A stretch of 64,000 nucleotides of DNA from Nostoc piscinale CENA21 (GTDB lineage Bacteria; Cyanobacteriota; Cyanobacteriia; Cyanobacteriales; Nostocaceae), in contig NZ_CP012036.1 in assembly GCF_001298445.1 (NCBI RefSeq), forward strand, positions 248,001-312,000, written 5' to 3'. Below the pieces are notes generated by a model. It searched no databases, was not told the origin of the DNA, and saw only the letters and a program-made list of their open reading frames with translations. The position numbers and the translations under genes are program-made. Shown piece by piece: positions 36,231-46,453 of this stretch; the first letter of the stretch is position 1; each line of letters opens with the position of its first letter.

Positions 36231-39001
36231 CTCTGGGAAAGCAACTGAGAATTTAAGGCTTTGCTAATGCGATCGCCTGCAAACTGTAAATGAGCTATTG
36301 TGTAAATATCTAATTTTTCGCCAAATTCTTTTAGCTTGTTATCAATGGCTGTTTGCAGTTGTCGCAATTCATACCAAGCTAGTGTGCGGCTATCTTCTAA
36401 TTCATCATTAGTCTGCAAAAGCATCTCTAACAAGATATTCAGATGTTCTTGTTGCAAGGAACGGCGAATGCTAGATATTGATTTTGGTTGTTCTGGGGTG
36501 AAAATTTCTGTCCAAATACCTGTTCGCAGGGTATCAAATAACTCTGGTAAAGACAGTGCTTGTCCAGGTGACGTTTTTAATTCTACATCCCGCAGACGAT
36601 TGATGCGATCGCTATCTAACAGCGATCGTAATATGGCACTCTGGAAACTGAGAATGCGATCGTGAATCGGATAATCAAGACGAGTATGAAGTATGGGACT
36701 ACCCCAATGTTGCCAGCGCGACGGTGCAAGTTGATTTAACAATTGCGGTGAGAAACTAAAAGCATCTTCCGCAAACACATATTCTTGCAACTTGGCTAAT
36801 GCTTGACGTTGTTGAGTTAGGGAAACGGGTACAAAAGCCCAAGAACTATCATCACCAACATGAAGCCGCCGAAATGACTGCCCACCAATATATTGAGAAA
36901 GTAAGCTGGCATTGCGGAAATAATATCTCAGCACTCGATTAAACAAAACCCGTAAGCTACTATAACTTTCTCCCTTGGGTAAATAACCCTCATCCAGACG
37001 TTGCCACATCATGCGGGCGTTGTCCATTTGCCATTGGGAATACACCAGCACATCACTACTCATATCCCAAACATTCGCCAATGGGTTGATGTCGCGGATA
37101 TCTTCATCGGTGGCGTAAGACAATTCAGGTTGCGGTGATGCTAAAGCAATTGCTTCTAAAAAGCTTTTTTCCGCTTCCGGCGTAACTATTTCACCCTCTG
37201 CATCAGGTAGTTTTTTGTAACCATACGCAATTGCCCATTCATCATAAGGGCCAACCACACTCGGAAAATACTCACCTTGCGGCACTCCTTGAGGGGCAAT
37301 ATTCACAGGTAAATAGTCCATCACTGAACCTGCTAAACCTTTGGTTTGGGTGATTTCCGGGTTATTCAATTCTTGGGGCGCTAACATTGTACTGCCATGA
37401 AAATTGTGCCGCAAACCCAGAGTGTGTCCCACCTCATGGGCAATAACAGAACGCAAGTATTGATGAACATACTCCTTCATCGTTTCACTATTGGGCTTGG
37501 TATTTTGCAGCAGTGATAATGCTAATGCCCCCATAGCAACTTGTTCAGTAGACTCTGTGCCGTAACAAATTTCAGAACTAGATATGGCTTGTAAATGGGT
37601 GTAGGGGGGTAAGGGTTTAGGGGTGTAGGGTAAAAGGTTAGTTTTATCATAACTACCTTCCTGCCTCCTGCCTCCTGCCTCCTGCTTCCTGCCTTCTCCC
37701 TGACACATTGATGAAGCTTCGATCAGTGCATGATATTCTTGTTGAACTGAGCGCACCATGTTGGCATCAACAATAATATCTGCATCTAAGATTTCGCCTG
37801 TGAGGGGATTTACACGCATCGGCCCTCTAGCAAAGCCCGCATCTAAAGAGTTGAACCAGCGAATAGTGTTGTAACGCACATCTGCGGGATGCCATTTAGC
37901 ATCATCTGGCATTTGTCGCACTTCAATAGCATTTTTAAAACCGGCTTTTTCAAAGGCTTGATTCCACATTAAAACGCCTTCTCGAATGGCATCTCGGTAT
38001 ATTGGTGGAACAGCATTTTCAATCCAAAAGACAATCGGTTTTTTGGGTGGAGATAAAGGTGCGTTAGGGTCAGATGTTTCTAAATGCCAACGATTAATGT
38101 ACCGGACAAATGGTTCTTGAATATTATCTGGAGAAAAATCTTGAAATGCAGTAATAAAATAACCCACTCGGTCATCGGCAATTCTGGGAATATAGCCGTT
38201 ATTTTCTGGCAGTTGGGAAAAACTATAATGTACTTTTAAACTCAGGGCGCGACTGTCTGGCAATGTTATTAAATTTGCCCCTTCTGGTGAGGAAAAACCA
38301 TAAATCGAATCAATTTCGACATTTTTCAGAAAACTCTGCACATCACCAAAATAAGATTTAGTTTTATCGAAGTGATATTCTGCTTGTAAATAGTATTTTA
38401 ATAAAGGTGCTAACCCTGAAAAATCCTGCATTAACAGTTCTTCTAGGTCAATAACTAGACTGTTAGTGCTTGGTTCAATACTATCAATTGCCACAGAATA
38501 AAGTACTGAATCACTAAAGGAACGAGTTAGCGATCGCTGTTCGGCTTCACCTGATTTTATCCGAAATTTGACATTCTGAACTACAAAATGCAAATTATCC
38601 TTGACGCGCCGCAAATAAAACAGAAAATCAGCTAAAGGTAATCCACTATAAATCCCACTTTCCCCAATTCCAGATTCTAAAGTAATTGTAGCCAAATAAC
38701 TTTTATTTAGCTGTTCTGGCTTAATTGCCAAATAAACTTTACCAGATTCTACTTCTTGATAAGTTGTGAATAGTCCCGCTTGTTTTATTATCCCTTTAAC
38801 TATGGGCTGGAATTGCTGTGTTTCTACTTGTTTATTTTCGCCAAAATCACTAGTAGCTGCTAAATTTTCTACTCCAGGAATTGAGTTTATTGCTTGAGGA
38901 CTTTTTCCTGAAAGTTGATTTGCAATTGCCCAACTATTATTACAGAAAAAGTTATATAGCAATATTGTACAGATTGCTAACTTGGCGATCCAGTGTTTCA
39001 T
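36224..39001 (-). CDS. Secreted zinc-dependent metalloprotease
   Basis: A 925-residue protein with an N-terminal signal peptide (hydrophobic stretch LAICTILLYNFFC, cleavage near SWA-IA). The metzincin-type zinc site HEVGHTLGLRH has H522, E523, H526 and H532, and VMDYLP fits the Met-turn. The N-terminal 300 residues and C-terminal third match the DUF5117/DUF5118-DUF4953 class of large bacterial zinc proteases. Around residues 433-466 an Arg/Glu/Gly-rich then Pro/Tyr-rich insert is read from a non-coding-type tandem repeat (37597-37706). The substrate is unknown. It is convergent and overlapping by 7 bp with the CHAT gene. Confidence 0.85.
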   Translation of the reverse strand: MKHWIAKLAICTILLYNFFCNNSWAIANQLSGKSPQAINSIPGVENLAATSDFGENKQVETQQFQPIVKGIIKQAGLFTTYQEVESGKVYLAIKPEQLNKSYLATITLESGIGESGIYSGLPLADFLFYLRRVKDNLHFVVQNVKFRIKSGEAEQRSLTRSFSDSVLYSVAIDSIEPSTNSLVIDLEELLMQDFSGLAPLLKYYLQAEYHFDKTKSYFGDVQSFLKNVEIDSIYGFSSPEGANLITLPDSRALSLKVHYSFSQLPENNGYIPRIADDRVGYFITAFQDFSPDNIQEPFVRYINRWHLETSDPNAPLSPPKKPIVFWIENAVPPIYRDAIREGVLMWNQAFEKAGFKNAIEVRQMPDDAKWHPADVRYNTIRWFNSLDAGFARGPMRVNPLTGEILDADIIVDANMVRSVQQEYHALIEASSMCQGEGRKQEAGGRRQEGSYDKTNLLPYTPKPLPPYTHLQAISSSEICYGTESTEQVAMGALALSLLQNTKPNSETMKEYVHQYLRSVIAHEVGHTLGLRHNFHGSTMLAPQELNNPEITQTKGLAGSVMDYLPVNIAPQGVPQGEYFPSVVGPYDEWAIAYGYKKLPDAEGEIVTPEAEKSFLEAIALASPQPELSYATDEDIRDINPLANVWDMSSDVLVYSQWQMDNARMMWQRLDEGYLPKGESYSSLRVLFNRVLRYYFRNASLLSQYIGGQSFRRLHVGDDSSWAFVPVSLTQQRQALAKLQEYVFAEDAFSFSPQLLNQLAPSRWQHWGSPILHTRLDYPIHDRILSFQSAILRSLLDSDRINRLRDVELKTSPGQALSLPELFDTLRTGIWTEIFTPEQPKSISSIRRSLQQEHLNILLEMLLQTNDELEDSRTLAWYELRQLQTAIDNKLKEFGEKLDIYTIAHLQFAGDRISKALNSQLLSQSY

Positions 39002-39518
39002 TCCTTAGCTTTTGTTTGTGCAGTGGTGATTTGCTGAGAAAAATCTGTGATTTTCCGATATTTACTCAATATTTAAGGCTGGCTAGTTGTGTCAATTCAC
39101 TGTAGTCAGGCAAAGAATTTTTCTGGTTTCAGTGAAATTAATTGTATCTTAAGGTAGATGTTATATACAGCTAGAGGTATATGTTTTTTTGAACTATATA
39201 TTGTAAAGCTGTTGCAATAATGTATGTCTTGCTACAGTATTTCCATAACAAAATCCCCACCTTTGATTCAAAAGGCGAGGATTTAAAGCTGTGAATTATT
39301 TTGAGTGAATTTGATAGATTTTTTGGAATAAAATTAACCGCAGATGTAGATATTAGCTTGATAAAACTTGGTTATGGAAGAACACCGTTTTGAAAAATGA
39401 TTACAACAGATAAAAGCCTGAAAAGCTGACTAATCTGGACTTCCACAATCCAAAACCCAAAATGGTATAGTCCCCTGGCTGATTCAACCAGGAGTAGTTA
39501 AAGCAATTAAATATACAT
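39002..39518. other. Gene-free gap with one hairpin
   Basis: 517 bp without a credible gene. A hairpin lies at 39251-39284, with AAATCCCCACCTTT facing AAAAGGCGAGGATTT, compatible with a terminator for either direction. A TTAACCGCAGATG repeat fragment near 39335 resembles the one at the start of menC. Confidence 0.5.
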
Positions 39519-40205
39519 TTACAATCGCTGGAGTAAATTTAAACCATGAGTATCAGTACCACAGGTATTAAACAAGCCATATTCACTAGCTAACTGTTGC
39601 ACTTGTTCTGATTCTTTTTGACTTGGTTTCCAAGGGTTGGGGTTATTATAAGCGTAGAAAGTTTCTACACCATCAATTCCTTGTTCAGCCGCCGCCGCAA
39701 TTAAATCAAAATGCGATCGCCGATAACGTGCGGGGTGTGCTAAAACCGCTAATCCACCAGCTTCATGAATCGCCGCAATCACGTTAATTGCTTCATATTC
39801 TCTACCCGTGACAGCATGTCTTTGCAAGTAAGGTTTGATACTAGAGTGATTTGGTTCAAAGGCGTAAGCCAAAATGTGAACCTCATTATCTAAGAGGTTG
39901 GCATTAATTTCTGTACCACTCCACAAATCAGGAATATTACTATCAGGATTGTTCCACTTCCAGTCTTCTAACCAAGTTTTTGCGGCTAAATAACCACCAA
40001 TATTATGATGATCAGTAATCGCTAATCCTTTTAAGCCAATTGCGATCGCTTGTTCCATTAATGCACTCGGCTCTAACTTCCCGTCAGAATAGACAGTGTG
40101 CATGTGAAAATTAAAGAATCTCGGACAACTTTGGGCATCAATCCTCTGGAATACTTGTTTTAAAAGTTCGCAAGAAGTCGATGTCCGCGTACAATTCATC
40201 ACCAT
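39519..40205 (-). CDS. PHP-domain phosphoesterase
   Basis: About 228 residues from ATG 40205, chosen because AGAGGA lies six bases upstream; a TTG at 40220 would add five residues. The metal motifs of the PHP fold are visible: FHMHTVYSDG, LAITDHHNIGG, LAHPARYR and CGTDTHG. Small cyanobacterial PHP proteins of this type are probably nucleoside-phosphate or 3',5'-bisphosphate phosphatases; the substrate cannot be read from sequence. It stands upstream of a repeat-rich gap. Confidence 0.88.
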   Translation of the reverse strand: MVMNCTRTSTSCELLKQVFQRIDAQSCPRFFNFHMHTVYSDGKLEPSALMEQAIAIGLKGLAITDHHNIGGYLAAKTWLEDWKWNNPDSNIPDLWSGTEINANLLDNEVHILAYAFEPNHSSIKPYLQRHAVTGREYEAINVIAAIHEAGGLAVLAHPARYRRSHFDLIAAAAEQGIDGVETFYAYNNPNPWKPSQKESEQVQQLASEYGLFNTCGTDTHGLNLLQRL

Positions 40206-40472
40206 AAATATCCTCTGCACAAATATACGCAGTTATTCACACACTCAAACGCCACACCTATAGATAAGAAATCACCAGCCCAGATAATCGGTACTAGCAA
40301 GTATTCAATTAGCTTACTCAGCTTAATTTTGCAATATGTTAAGACTACGTTAGCAAATCTAAATGATAATGAGCATGAGTATTTTCGATTGCTTTAATAA
40401 GTGTCAGTTAAAAATTTTTCTCAAAAATTCAAGTAAATACTGACACTGGTTTTTCAAATGAATACCAAGGTA

Positions 40473-40618
40473 GGGAAGAGGGGCAGGGGAGACAAGGGAG
40501 ATAAGGGGGACAAGGGGGATAAGGGAGTAATCTTTCTACCTTGTCTACCCCCTCTACCTTGTCAATTTAAATCAGCACTCTGCTCAACCTTGTCTACCCC
40601 CTCAACTCCCTCTCCCTA
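40473..40618. repeat. Purine/pyrimidine tandem repeats downstream of purM
   Basis: GGGAGACAAGGGAGATAAGGGGGACAAGG-type units (about 40480-40530) face ACCTTGTCTACCCCCTC units (about 40540-40605), giving an inverted, tandemly repeated block after the purM stop. The same unit family appears near 16640. The rest of the gap back to 40221 is featureless. Confidence 0.65.
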
Positions 40619-41645
40619 CTAAACCAATCCCTCCAGCGTCCCTGTGCCAGAAATTACTTCGCCAATTGCGAAGGCGGAAATATTTTGTGATGCAAAAAAG
40701 CTAATTGTTTGTTCTACTTGCAAAGGTGGGACTAATAGTACAAATCCAATCCCCATATTGAAAGTATTAAACATAGCTTCGTTGCTGACTGCACCGACTT
40801 CAGCTAACCATTGAAATGAGGCGGGAATTTGCCAACTATTGGGGTTAATTTTAATGGCTTGATTTTTACTTAAACACCTGGGTAAGTTTTCTGGTAAACC
40901 GCCGCCTGTAATATGCGCCATTCCATGAATTTCTAAGCCAGCTTGACGGGCGGCGAGGACTTGTTTGACATAAATGCGAGTGGGTTTGAGAAAAGTTTCA
41001 CCGATGGTTTCGCCACCTAATAATTCTGGGGTGTCACTCCAAGCAAAACCGCCATCACTAATAATTTTGCGGACTAAGCTGATACCATTACTATGTACAC
41101 CAGCACTAGCAAGTGCGATCGCTACATCCCCCACTTGCACTTGGGAACCATCCAACATCTGACTTTTTTCGACAATTCCCACACAAAACCCAGCCAAGTC
41201 ATATTCTCCGACTTGGTAAAAACCGGGCATTTCTGCCGTTTCTCCGCCTAATAAAGCACAACCAGCCAATTTACAGCCAGCAGCTATACCTGCTACTACC
41301 TGTGTCAACTGTTCTTTATCTAATTTACCTGTTGCCACATAATCTAAAAAAAAACAGGGGTTCTGCGCCAGATGTCAGTACGTCATTGACGCACATAGCA
41401 ACTAAATCAATTCCCACGGTGTCATGACGGTTGAGAGTTTGGGCAATTTTCAACTTTGTTCCAACACCATCAGTTCCTGAAACTAGCACGGGTTCCTTGT
41501 AACCTGTGGGGAGTTGAAAGCAACCGCCAAAACCACCTAGTCCACCAAGTACTTCTGGCCGAAAAGTGCTGTGAACTAAATTGCGAATTTGATCAACAAA
41601 GGCTCTACCAGCCTCAACATCAACCCCTGCATCCCGATAATCCAT
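40619..41645 (-). pseudogene. purM: Phosphoribosylaminoimidazole synthetase gene with one frameshift
   Basis: AIR synthetase (FGAM cyclo-ligase), a central step of purine synthesis. The first part (41645 to about 41346) encodes MDYRDAGVDVEAGRAFVD, LVSGTDGVGTKLKIA and GIDLVAMCVNDVLTSGAEPLFF. At nine A on the plus strand (41346-41354; T9 in the coding strand) the frame is lost and ends with FRLCGNR. With eight bases it would continue LDYVATGKLDKEQL into the second part, which encodes CALLGGETAEMPGFY, HSNGISLVRKI, HITGGGLPENLPR and MGIGFVLLV. The restored length is 341 codons, normal for PurM. Since no second purM is seen here and the gene is normally essential, a sequence error or slippage rescue is more likely than true loss. 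Confidence 0.9.
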
Positions 41646-41781
41646 AAGAGTTAGTCAACTGAAGTATGAAGTGTAAAGTCTGAAGTATAAAATTTTATGC
41701 TTCCCAAAAGGGCTACATTCTTCAGGCTCCATCTGTTTCCGGTTAATAGTCAATAGACTATGGACTATTGATATTACCGCA

Positions 41782-41988
41782 TTAGAAGACCTCATCTTCT
41801 ATACCGCGCCACCATTCACCCAAATTCATTAAATCTTGGTGAATGTCTGCTAACTCATTAGCGTATGTATCTTCAGAAATTGTGTCTCGGCGTTCTTGTA
41901 ATTTTTTCAGGCGTAGTTGTACCAGCATCCAAGGTTTGGTGATGCTATCTGTAGCTTCGAGATATTGTGCTAGTTGTGTGCTATCCAT
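41782..41988 (-). CDS. Conserved small cyanobacterial-type protein of unknown function
   Basis: 68 residues from ATG 41988 (MDSTQLAQYLEATDSITKP), helical, with many charged residues and a C-terminal LMNLGEWWRGIEDEVF. The frame is open further upstream, but that part is a Lys-rich low-complexity stretch and the inner ATG looks like the real start. I do not recognise a domain. It lies between purM and sodB on the same strand. Confidence 0.6.
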   Translation of the reverse strand: MDSTQLAQYLEATDSITKPWMLVQLRLKKLQERRDTISEDTYANELADIHQDLMNLGEWWRGIEDEVF

Positions 41989-42249
41989 AATATTTTGCTT
42001 TTTTTTATGTTTTTTTTGGCAAAAAGAATTAAGAAGTTGATTACCTGCGTGGCTTTCAAATTCCGACTCTCTATCTTTCAAGATAGTTCAGAGGAGCGAT
42101 CGCTTCTACCGTGTTGGCAGAATATTTAACTGAAGCAAAAACAGCCACGAATATAAGTCGTGACTGTTAGTGATAGTTTTGAGATCAATTGAATGTCTGT
42201 ACTTTAGACATCTAGCAGAAGTGTACAATCACCTTCTGCCAGATAGATA

Positions 42250-42852
42250 TTATGCTTTAGCCAAATTTTCCGCAACGAAGTCCCAGTTAACCAATTGGTC
42301 TAAGAAATTCTTAATGAATGCAGGACGCGCATTGCGGAAGTCGATGTAATAAGCATGTTCCCAAACATCAAGGGTGAGCAATGCTTTTTTGCCGTGGGCT
42401 AAGGGATTCTCGGCGTTAGGTGTTTTAATTACCTTGAGAGTACCACCATCATCAATTAACCAAGCCCAACCACTACCAAATTGAGTAGCAGCAGCATTGG
42501 AGAACTCTTCTTTGAATTTGTCGAAGCTACCAAAGTCTTTTTCAATTCTGGCTGCTACTTCACCAGTGGGTGCGCCGCCACCTGCTGGTTTTAAGCTGTT
42601 CCAAAAGAAGGTGTGGTTCCAAACTTGCGCCGCGTTGTTGAAGATACCTGCTTTAGAGGAATCTTGAAAGGAAATTTTGATGACTTCTTCTAAAGATTTA
42701 TCAGCTAGTTCGGTACCTTCGGTGAGCTTGTTGAGGTTATCGACATAAGCTTTATGATGCTTGCCATAGTGATATTCGAAAGTTTCAGCTTTCATACCAT
42801 AAGGCTCTAAAGCATTAAAGTCAAAGGGTAAGGGGGGCTGTGTAAATGCCAT
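42250..42852 (-). CDS. sodB: Superoxide dismutase, iron type
   Basis: A 200-residue cytosolic superoxide dismutase. The metal ligands are in EYHYGKHHKAY, AQVWNHTFFW and LDVWEHAYYIDF. The Gln in NAAQVWNHTF and the motif GSGWAWL are typical of the Fe-dependent class, as in other cyanobacterial SodB. There is no signal peptide. The gene is followed by a small gap and preceded by 590 bp without genes. Confidence 0.95.
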   Translation of the reverse strand: MAFTQPPLPFDFNALEPYGMKAETFEYHYGKHHKAYVDNLNKLTEGTELADKSLEEVIKISFQDSSKAGIFNNAAQVWNHTFFWNSLKPAGGGAPTGEVAARIEKDFGSFDKFKEEFSNAAATQFGSGWAWLIDDGGTLKVIKTPNAENPLAHGKKALLTLDVWEHAYYIDFRNARPAFIKNFLDQLVNWDFVAENLAKA

Positions 42853-43442
42853 TTTATGAAATCCTCTCTTTACAGTTTCCCGGCCTAAAGCTATTACTGG
42901 AAGCTTAGAAAATTACAGGTTTTGCGTTTATGAGTTTTGATGTCCTTGAATTCAAGAATCATAAAACTTAACAACGTCATTCTACTACCAAAGTGATGTT
43001 GAAAACAAAAGACTTTGATTATAAGTCAAATGCTGATGCCATCAGGGCTTTGAATAAAAACAACTAATATTTAAACGCCGAGGTATTTTAAATATAGAAA
43101 CATATTCCCCCCAGAACTAGGGGGGAATGAAAAGAGGTAATGCTTTGGCAATTAACTTTGGTTTTTACAGCCAGAGTTTATAATATTGTGGAAGCAATTT
43201 GCCCACACATATATTTAGTTAATTCTTAACCTGAGATACTTCTACCTTAAGGTGTAGTTATGAGAAATTTTGCAACTCAGCCTTAAGTGGGATGAATTAA
43301 TTTTTAAAGTTCTTAAAATATAATCTACAAAGCTAAACTCAAACTATATATAGTTAATTAAAATCAGATATGCAAGTGGTGGGTAGGCCATGAGTTACTC
43401 ACCACTCGGCTACTAGGGAAAACTAAATACTCATCTCTGTGA
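42853..43442. other. Gene-free gap upstream of sodB
   Basis: 590 bp AT-rich with no coding frame. It holds a perfect 9-bp hairpin ATTCCCCCC / GGGGGGAAT around 43104-43128, without a T-run on the minus side, so its role as a panC-cmk terminator is unclear. The sodB promoter must be near the right flank of sodB. Confidence 0.5.
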
Positions 43443-45047
43443 TTACCATTGAGATAACTTTTGATGGTAGTAGTTAATGATTTGGGCTGCGACTTCAGAG
43501 ATGTTCATCCCATCGGTTTGAAGTTCGACTGCGTCCGCAGCTTTTTGTAAGGGGGAAACTTTACGAGTGCTATCTTTCCAGTCGCGTTCTGCTATGTCGC
43601 GTTCTAGTTGTTCTAAACTCACTTCGGGTTGACCTTGTTTTTTAAAGTCTTGCTGACGACGACGAGCGCGTTCACTAACTGAGGCGGTTAAAAAGATTTT
43701 CACTTCGGCATCGGGGAAGACATGGCTACCAATGTCTCGCCCTTCGGCGACTAAACCACCTTTTTTACCCCAGTTTTGCTGTTGGTTAACTAAGGCCTGA
43801 CGTACAGCAGTTTGGGCTGCGATCGCAGATACTTTAGATGTGACCTCAACAGTACGAATTTCCTGTGTTACATCAACATCATCAATCCAAACTCGTACCG
43901 GAGATTTTAAATCTTGACTGGGAGTGAGTTCAATTTTACAAGTATGAGCTAATTCCGCGATCGCACATTCATCATCCAGGGCAATTCCTTTTTGAATCAC
44001 TAGCCAAGTAATCGCCCGATACATTGCACCCGTATCTAGATATACTAGCCCTAGCTCCGCAGCGACTTGGCGTGCTACAGTAGATTTCCCGGCTCCGGCT
44101 GGCCCATCAATAGCGATGATGGGTTGGCGATCGCGCAAGATGATATTATCAATCAAACGTGTAGAACCAAGACGAGCTGCGATCGCCAGCATTCCTTCCT
44201 CCTCAATTGTTTCTAATGACATTAACGTAGTCGGTTCAACCAATTCAATATATTCCAATAAAACAGTACTAACCCTAGCCACTTCTTGTTGTACCACTGC
44301 TATTAGTTGGCTGCTATGACGCACACCAGATTTAAATGCAGCTTCAGCTTTTTTTAAGCCTCGATATAAAACCGCCGCTTGCTCTTTTTCAGCCGCACTC
44401 AAATATTGATTGCGCGAACTAAAAGCTAAACCAGAAGCTTCTCGGACTGTCGGACAAGCAACAATTTCTACAGGCAAATTTAAATCAGCCACTAGTCGTT
44501 TAATAATTGCTAGTTGCTGACCATCTTTTTGGCCAAAGTAGGCGCGGTCAGGCTGTACCAAGTTCAAAAGCTTTGTCACAATCGTTGCTACACCCTGAAA
44601 GTGACCTAGCCGTGAACGGCCACACAAACCTAGTATCATAGCAGATGGAGGAATGACTTGGGTAATTAAAGAATCTTGTATATTTTTCGCTCCTACTCCC
44701 ATCACTTCCGGAGTAGGTGCAAAAATCGCATCAACTCCCGCATTTTCACATAATTTTTGGTCTTGCTCTAATGTGCGCGGATAGCGTGCATAATCTTCAT
44801 TGGGGCCAAATTGCAAAGGATTGACAAAAATACTGACAATCACCGTTGAGTTTTCTTGTCTGGCGCGTTTAATTAAGTTTAAATGGCCTTGATGTAAGCC
44901 GCCCATTGTCGGCACCAAACCGACTGCTGTCCGATCCCAACTGCTCATTTCATCTGCAACCAGCTCCTCTGAAACTGTTAGTTGGCTGTCTGAGCGAAGT
45001 TTATTTAAATAGCAGCGTAAAGCTGCGACTGTTGTCAACAGGCGCAC
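43443..45047 (-). CDS. panC/cmk: Bifunctional pantoate-beta-alanine ligase / cytidylate kinase
   Basis: A 534-residue fusion typical of cyanobacteria. Residues 1 to about 305 are PanC, which joins pantoate and beta-alanine: the HIGH-type motif is GGLHQGHLNLI (H52, H55), followed by VNPLQFGPNEDYARYPR and FGQKDGQQLAIIKRLV. Residues from about 312 are cytidylate kinase, with P-loop IDGPAGAGKST, LDTGAMYRAITWL and GRDIGSHVFPDAEVKIFLTAS. Both halves keep their active-site motifs. There is no sign of operon structure. Confidence 0.96.
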   Translation of the reverse strand: MRLLTTVAALRCYLNKLRSDSQLTVSEELVADEMSSWDRTAVGLVPTMGGLHQGHLNLIKRARQENSTVIVSIFVNPLQFGPNEDYARYPRTLEQDQKLCENAGVDAIFAPTPEVMGVGAKNIQDSLITQVIPPSAMILGLCGRSRLGHFQGVATIVTKLLNLVQPDRAYFGQKDGQQLAIIKRLVADLNLPVEIVACPTVREASGLAFSSRNQYLSAAEKEQAAVLYRGLKKAEAAFKSGVRHSSQLIAVVQQEVARVSTVLLEYIELVEPTTLMSLETIEEEGMLAIAARLGSTRLIDNIILRDRQPIIAIDGPAGAGKSTVARQVAAELGLVYLDTGAMYRAITWLVIQKGIALDDECAIAELAHTCKIELTPSQDLKSPVRVWIDDVDVTQEIRTVEVTSKVSAIAAQTAVRQALVNQQQNWGKKGGLVAEGRDIGSHVFPDAEVKIFLTASVSERARRRQQDFKKQGQPEVSLEQLERDIAERDWKDSTRKVSPLQKAADAVELQTDGMNISEVAAQIINYYHQKLSQW

Positions 45048-45328
45048 AAAATTCCCCTAGTTCTTCTAACCCTCCCCCGTTAGTTTATATCTGAAATTGG
45101 GGAAAAGATGCGAGAACTAGGGGAATATAAAAAATAGGTAAATTTGCAGGATGCAGGATGAGATTTTAAAATTGAGCCTTTGTCATTAATTTGCGCCAAG
45201 CGCGTTGAGGGAAAACACTACGCCGAACAGCCAATAAATTTTGGATTTTAAATCGAGATTTTGGATTGGGAACTGAGAAATCCAAAATTGCGTGAAACTA
45301 TCCTGGCATCCAGCAAATTACCTCAGAC

Positions 45329-46438
45329 TTATCGTCCCAGTACTTCGATATGAACTGGTGCTACACCACTACCAATCATGCCGATAGTGCGGGCGGCAGC
45401 AGTAGATAAGTCGATGACTCGACCCCGGATGTATGGGCCACGGTCGTTAATACGTACTATGACAGAACGACCATTACGGGTATTGGTGACACGAACTTTT
45501 GTGCCAAAGGGTAAGGTGCGGTGTGCAGCAGTCATAGCTTCGGGATTAAATCTCTGTCCACTGGCTGTCATGCTGCCTGAGCCATCATAGCCATAAAAGG
45601 AAGCCATACCTCTGAAGGTAAGTCTGATGTTACCAACAGCAATTTGTTGTGGCAGCGGTGGGATTGACAATGGTGAACGCGATGGTAAATTAGCGATTTT
45701 ATCGATGGGATCGGCGTTACCAATGAGTCTGCGTAGGCGGTTGGTTGCTTGTAATGCGTCTTGTGCAAGATTTTTGGTGGTGTCTGCTAGGCGGGTATTT
45801 TCGTTGATTTCCACCAATTCTTGGTCTTTGATTTTGATTGTATAGCGATCGCTAGACTGTTGCTGTACAGTAGAGCTTTTATCTTGGGCGGGATTGCCAG
45901 TTTTGCTATCTTTCCAACTGACTGTAATTTCTTTGGCATCAACGTTGTCTTGAATCAGTTGGTTGATTTTGGCTGCGATCGCACTAGCTCTTTGAACTGG
46001 GTCATTTTCTAGTGCGCCGACTTGGTTCCCGGAACTTACTACATTGCCAGTACTTGCCACTTTAGTTGAGTTTCCAGCAATAAGGGCGTACGACTGCACG
46101 CCCCGTCCTTCTCCTACAACACCTTGTTTCGTTTCACTACTCGCAACTGGCTTGGAACCCACAAAAGTGAGTACTGGTATGTTCCGAACGTACAGGGTTG
46201 CCGCTTGACGACCTCCAATGCTGTGAGAATGAATGCTTGTAATCACAGCATCCGAGTTTTGTTGCTCTGTAGGGGATTGGTACTCACCTACCTTCACCAC
46301 ATCACCATCAGATGATTTTTGGGAAATTGGTTGAATTTCCTTGGTGGTTTGAGTTGTAGTTTGAGTGCGACCCATTGAGGGTATCCCGGTAAGAGTCACA
46401 AACAAGGCGACAATAGTCCACAAATGTCTTTGGTTCAT
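45329..46438 (-). CDS. rlpA: RlpA-like septal/cell-wall protein with double-psi barrel
   Basis: About 369 residues from ATG 46438 (a TTG at 46453 would add five). A signal peptide (LWTIVALFVTLTGIPSMGRTQ) leads to a long Ser/Thr/Gln-rich region. The C-terminal 95 residues are the RlpA double-psi beta-barrel: GMASFYGYDGSGSMTASGQRF, LPFGTKVRVTN, VRINDRGPYIRGRVIDLS. RlpA enzymes are lytic transglycosylases acting on denuded peptidoglycan, and the Asp in NDRGP is the catalytic-type residue. There is no SPOR domain. Confidence 0.9.
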   Translation of the reverse strand: MNQRHLWTIVALFVTLTGIPSMGRTQTTTQTTKEIQPISQKSSDGDVVKVGEYQSPTEQQNSDAVITSIHSHSIGGRQAATLYVRNIPVLTFVGSKPVASSETKQGVVGEGRGVQSYALIAGNSTKVASTGNVVSSGNQVGALENDPVQRASAIAAKINQLIQDNVDAKEITVSWKDSKTGNPAQDKSSTVQQQSSDRYTIKIKDQELVEINENTRLADTTKNLAQDALQATNRLRRLIGNADPIDKIANLPSRSPLSIPPLPQQIAVGNIRLTFRGMASFYGYDGSGSMTASGQRFNPEAMTAAHRTLPFGTKVRVTNTRNGRSVIVRINDRGPYIRGRVIDLSTAAARTIGMIGSGVAPVHIEVLGR

Positions 46439-46453
46439 GCGTCCAATTTTCAA

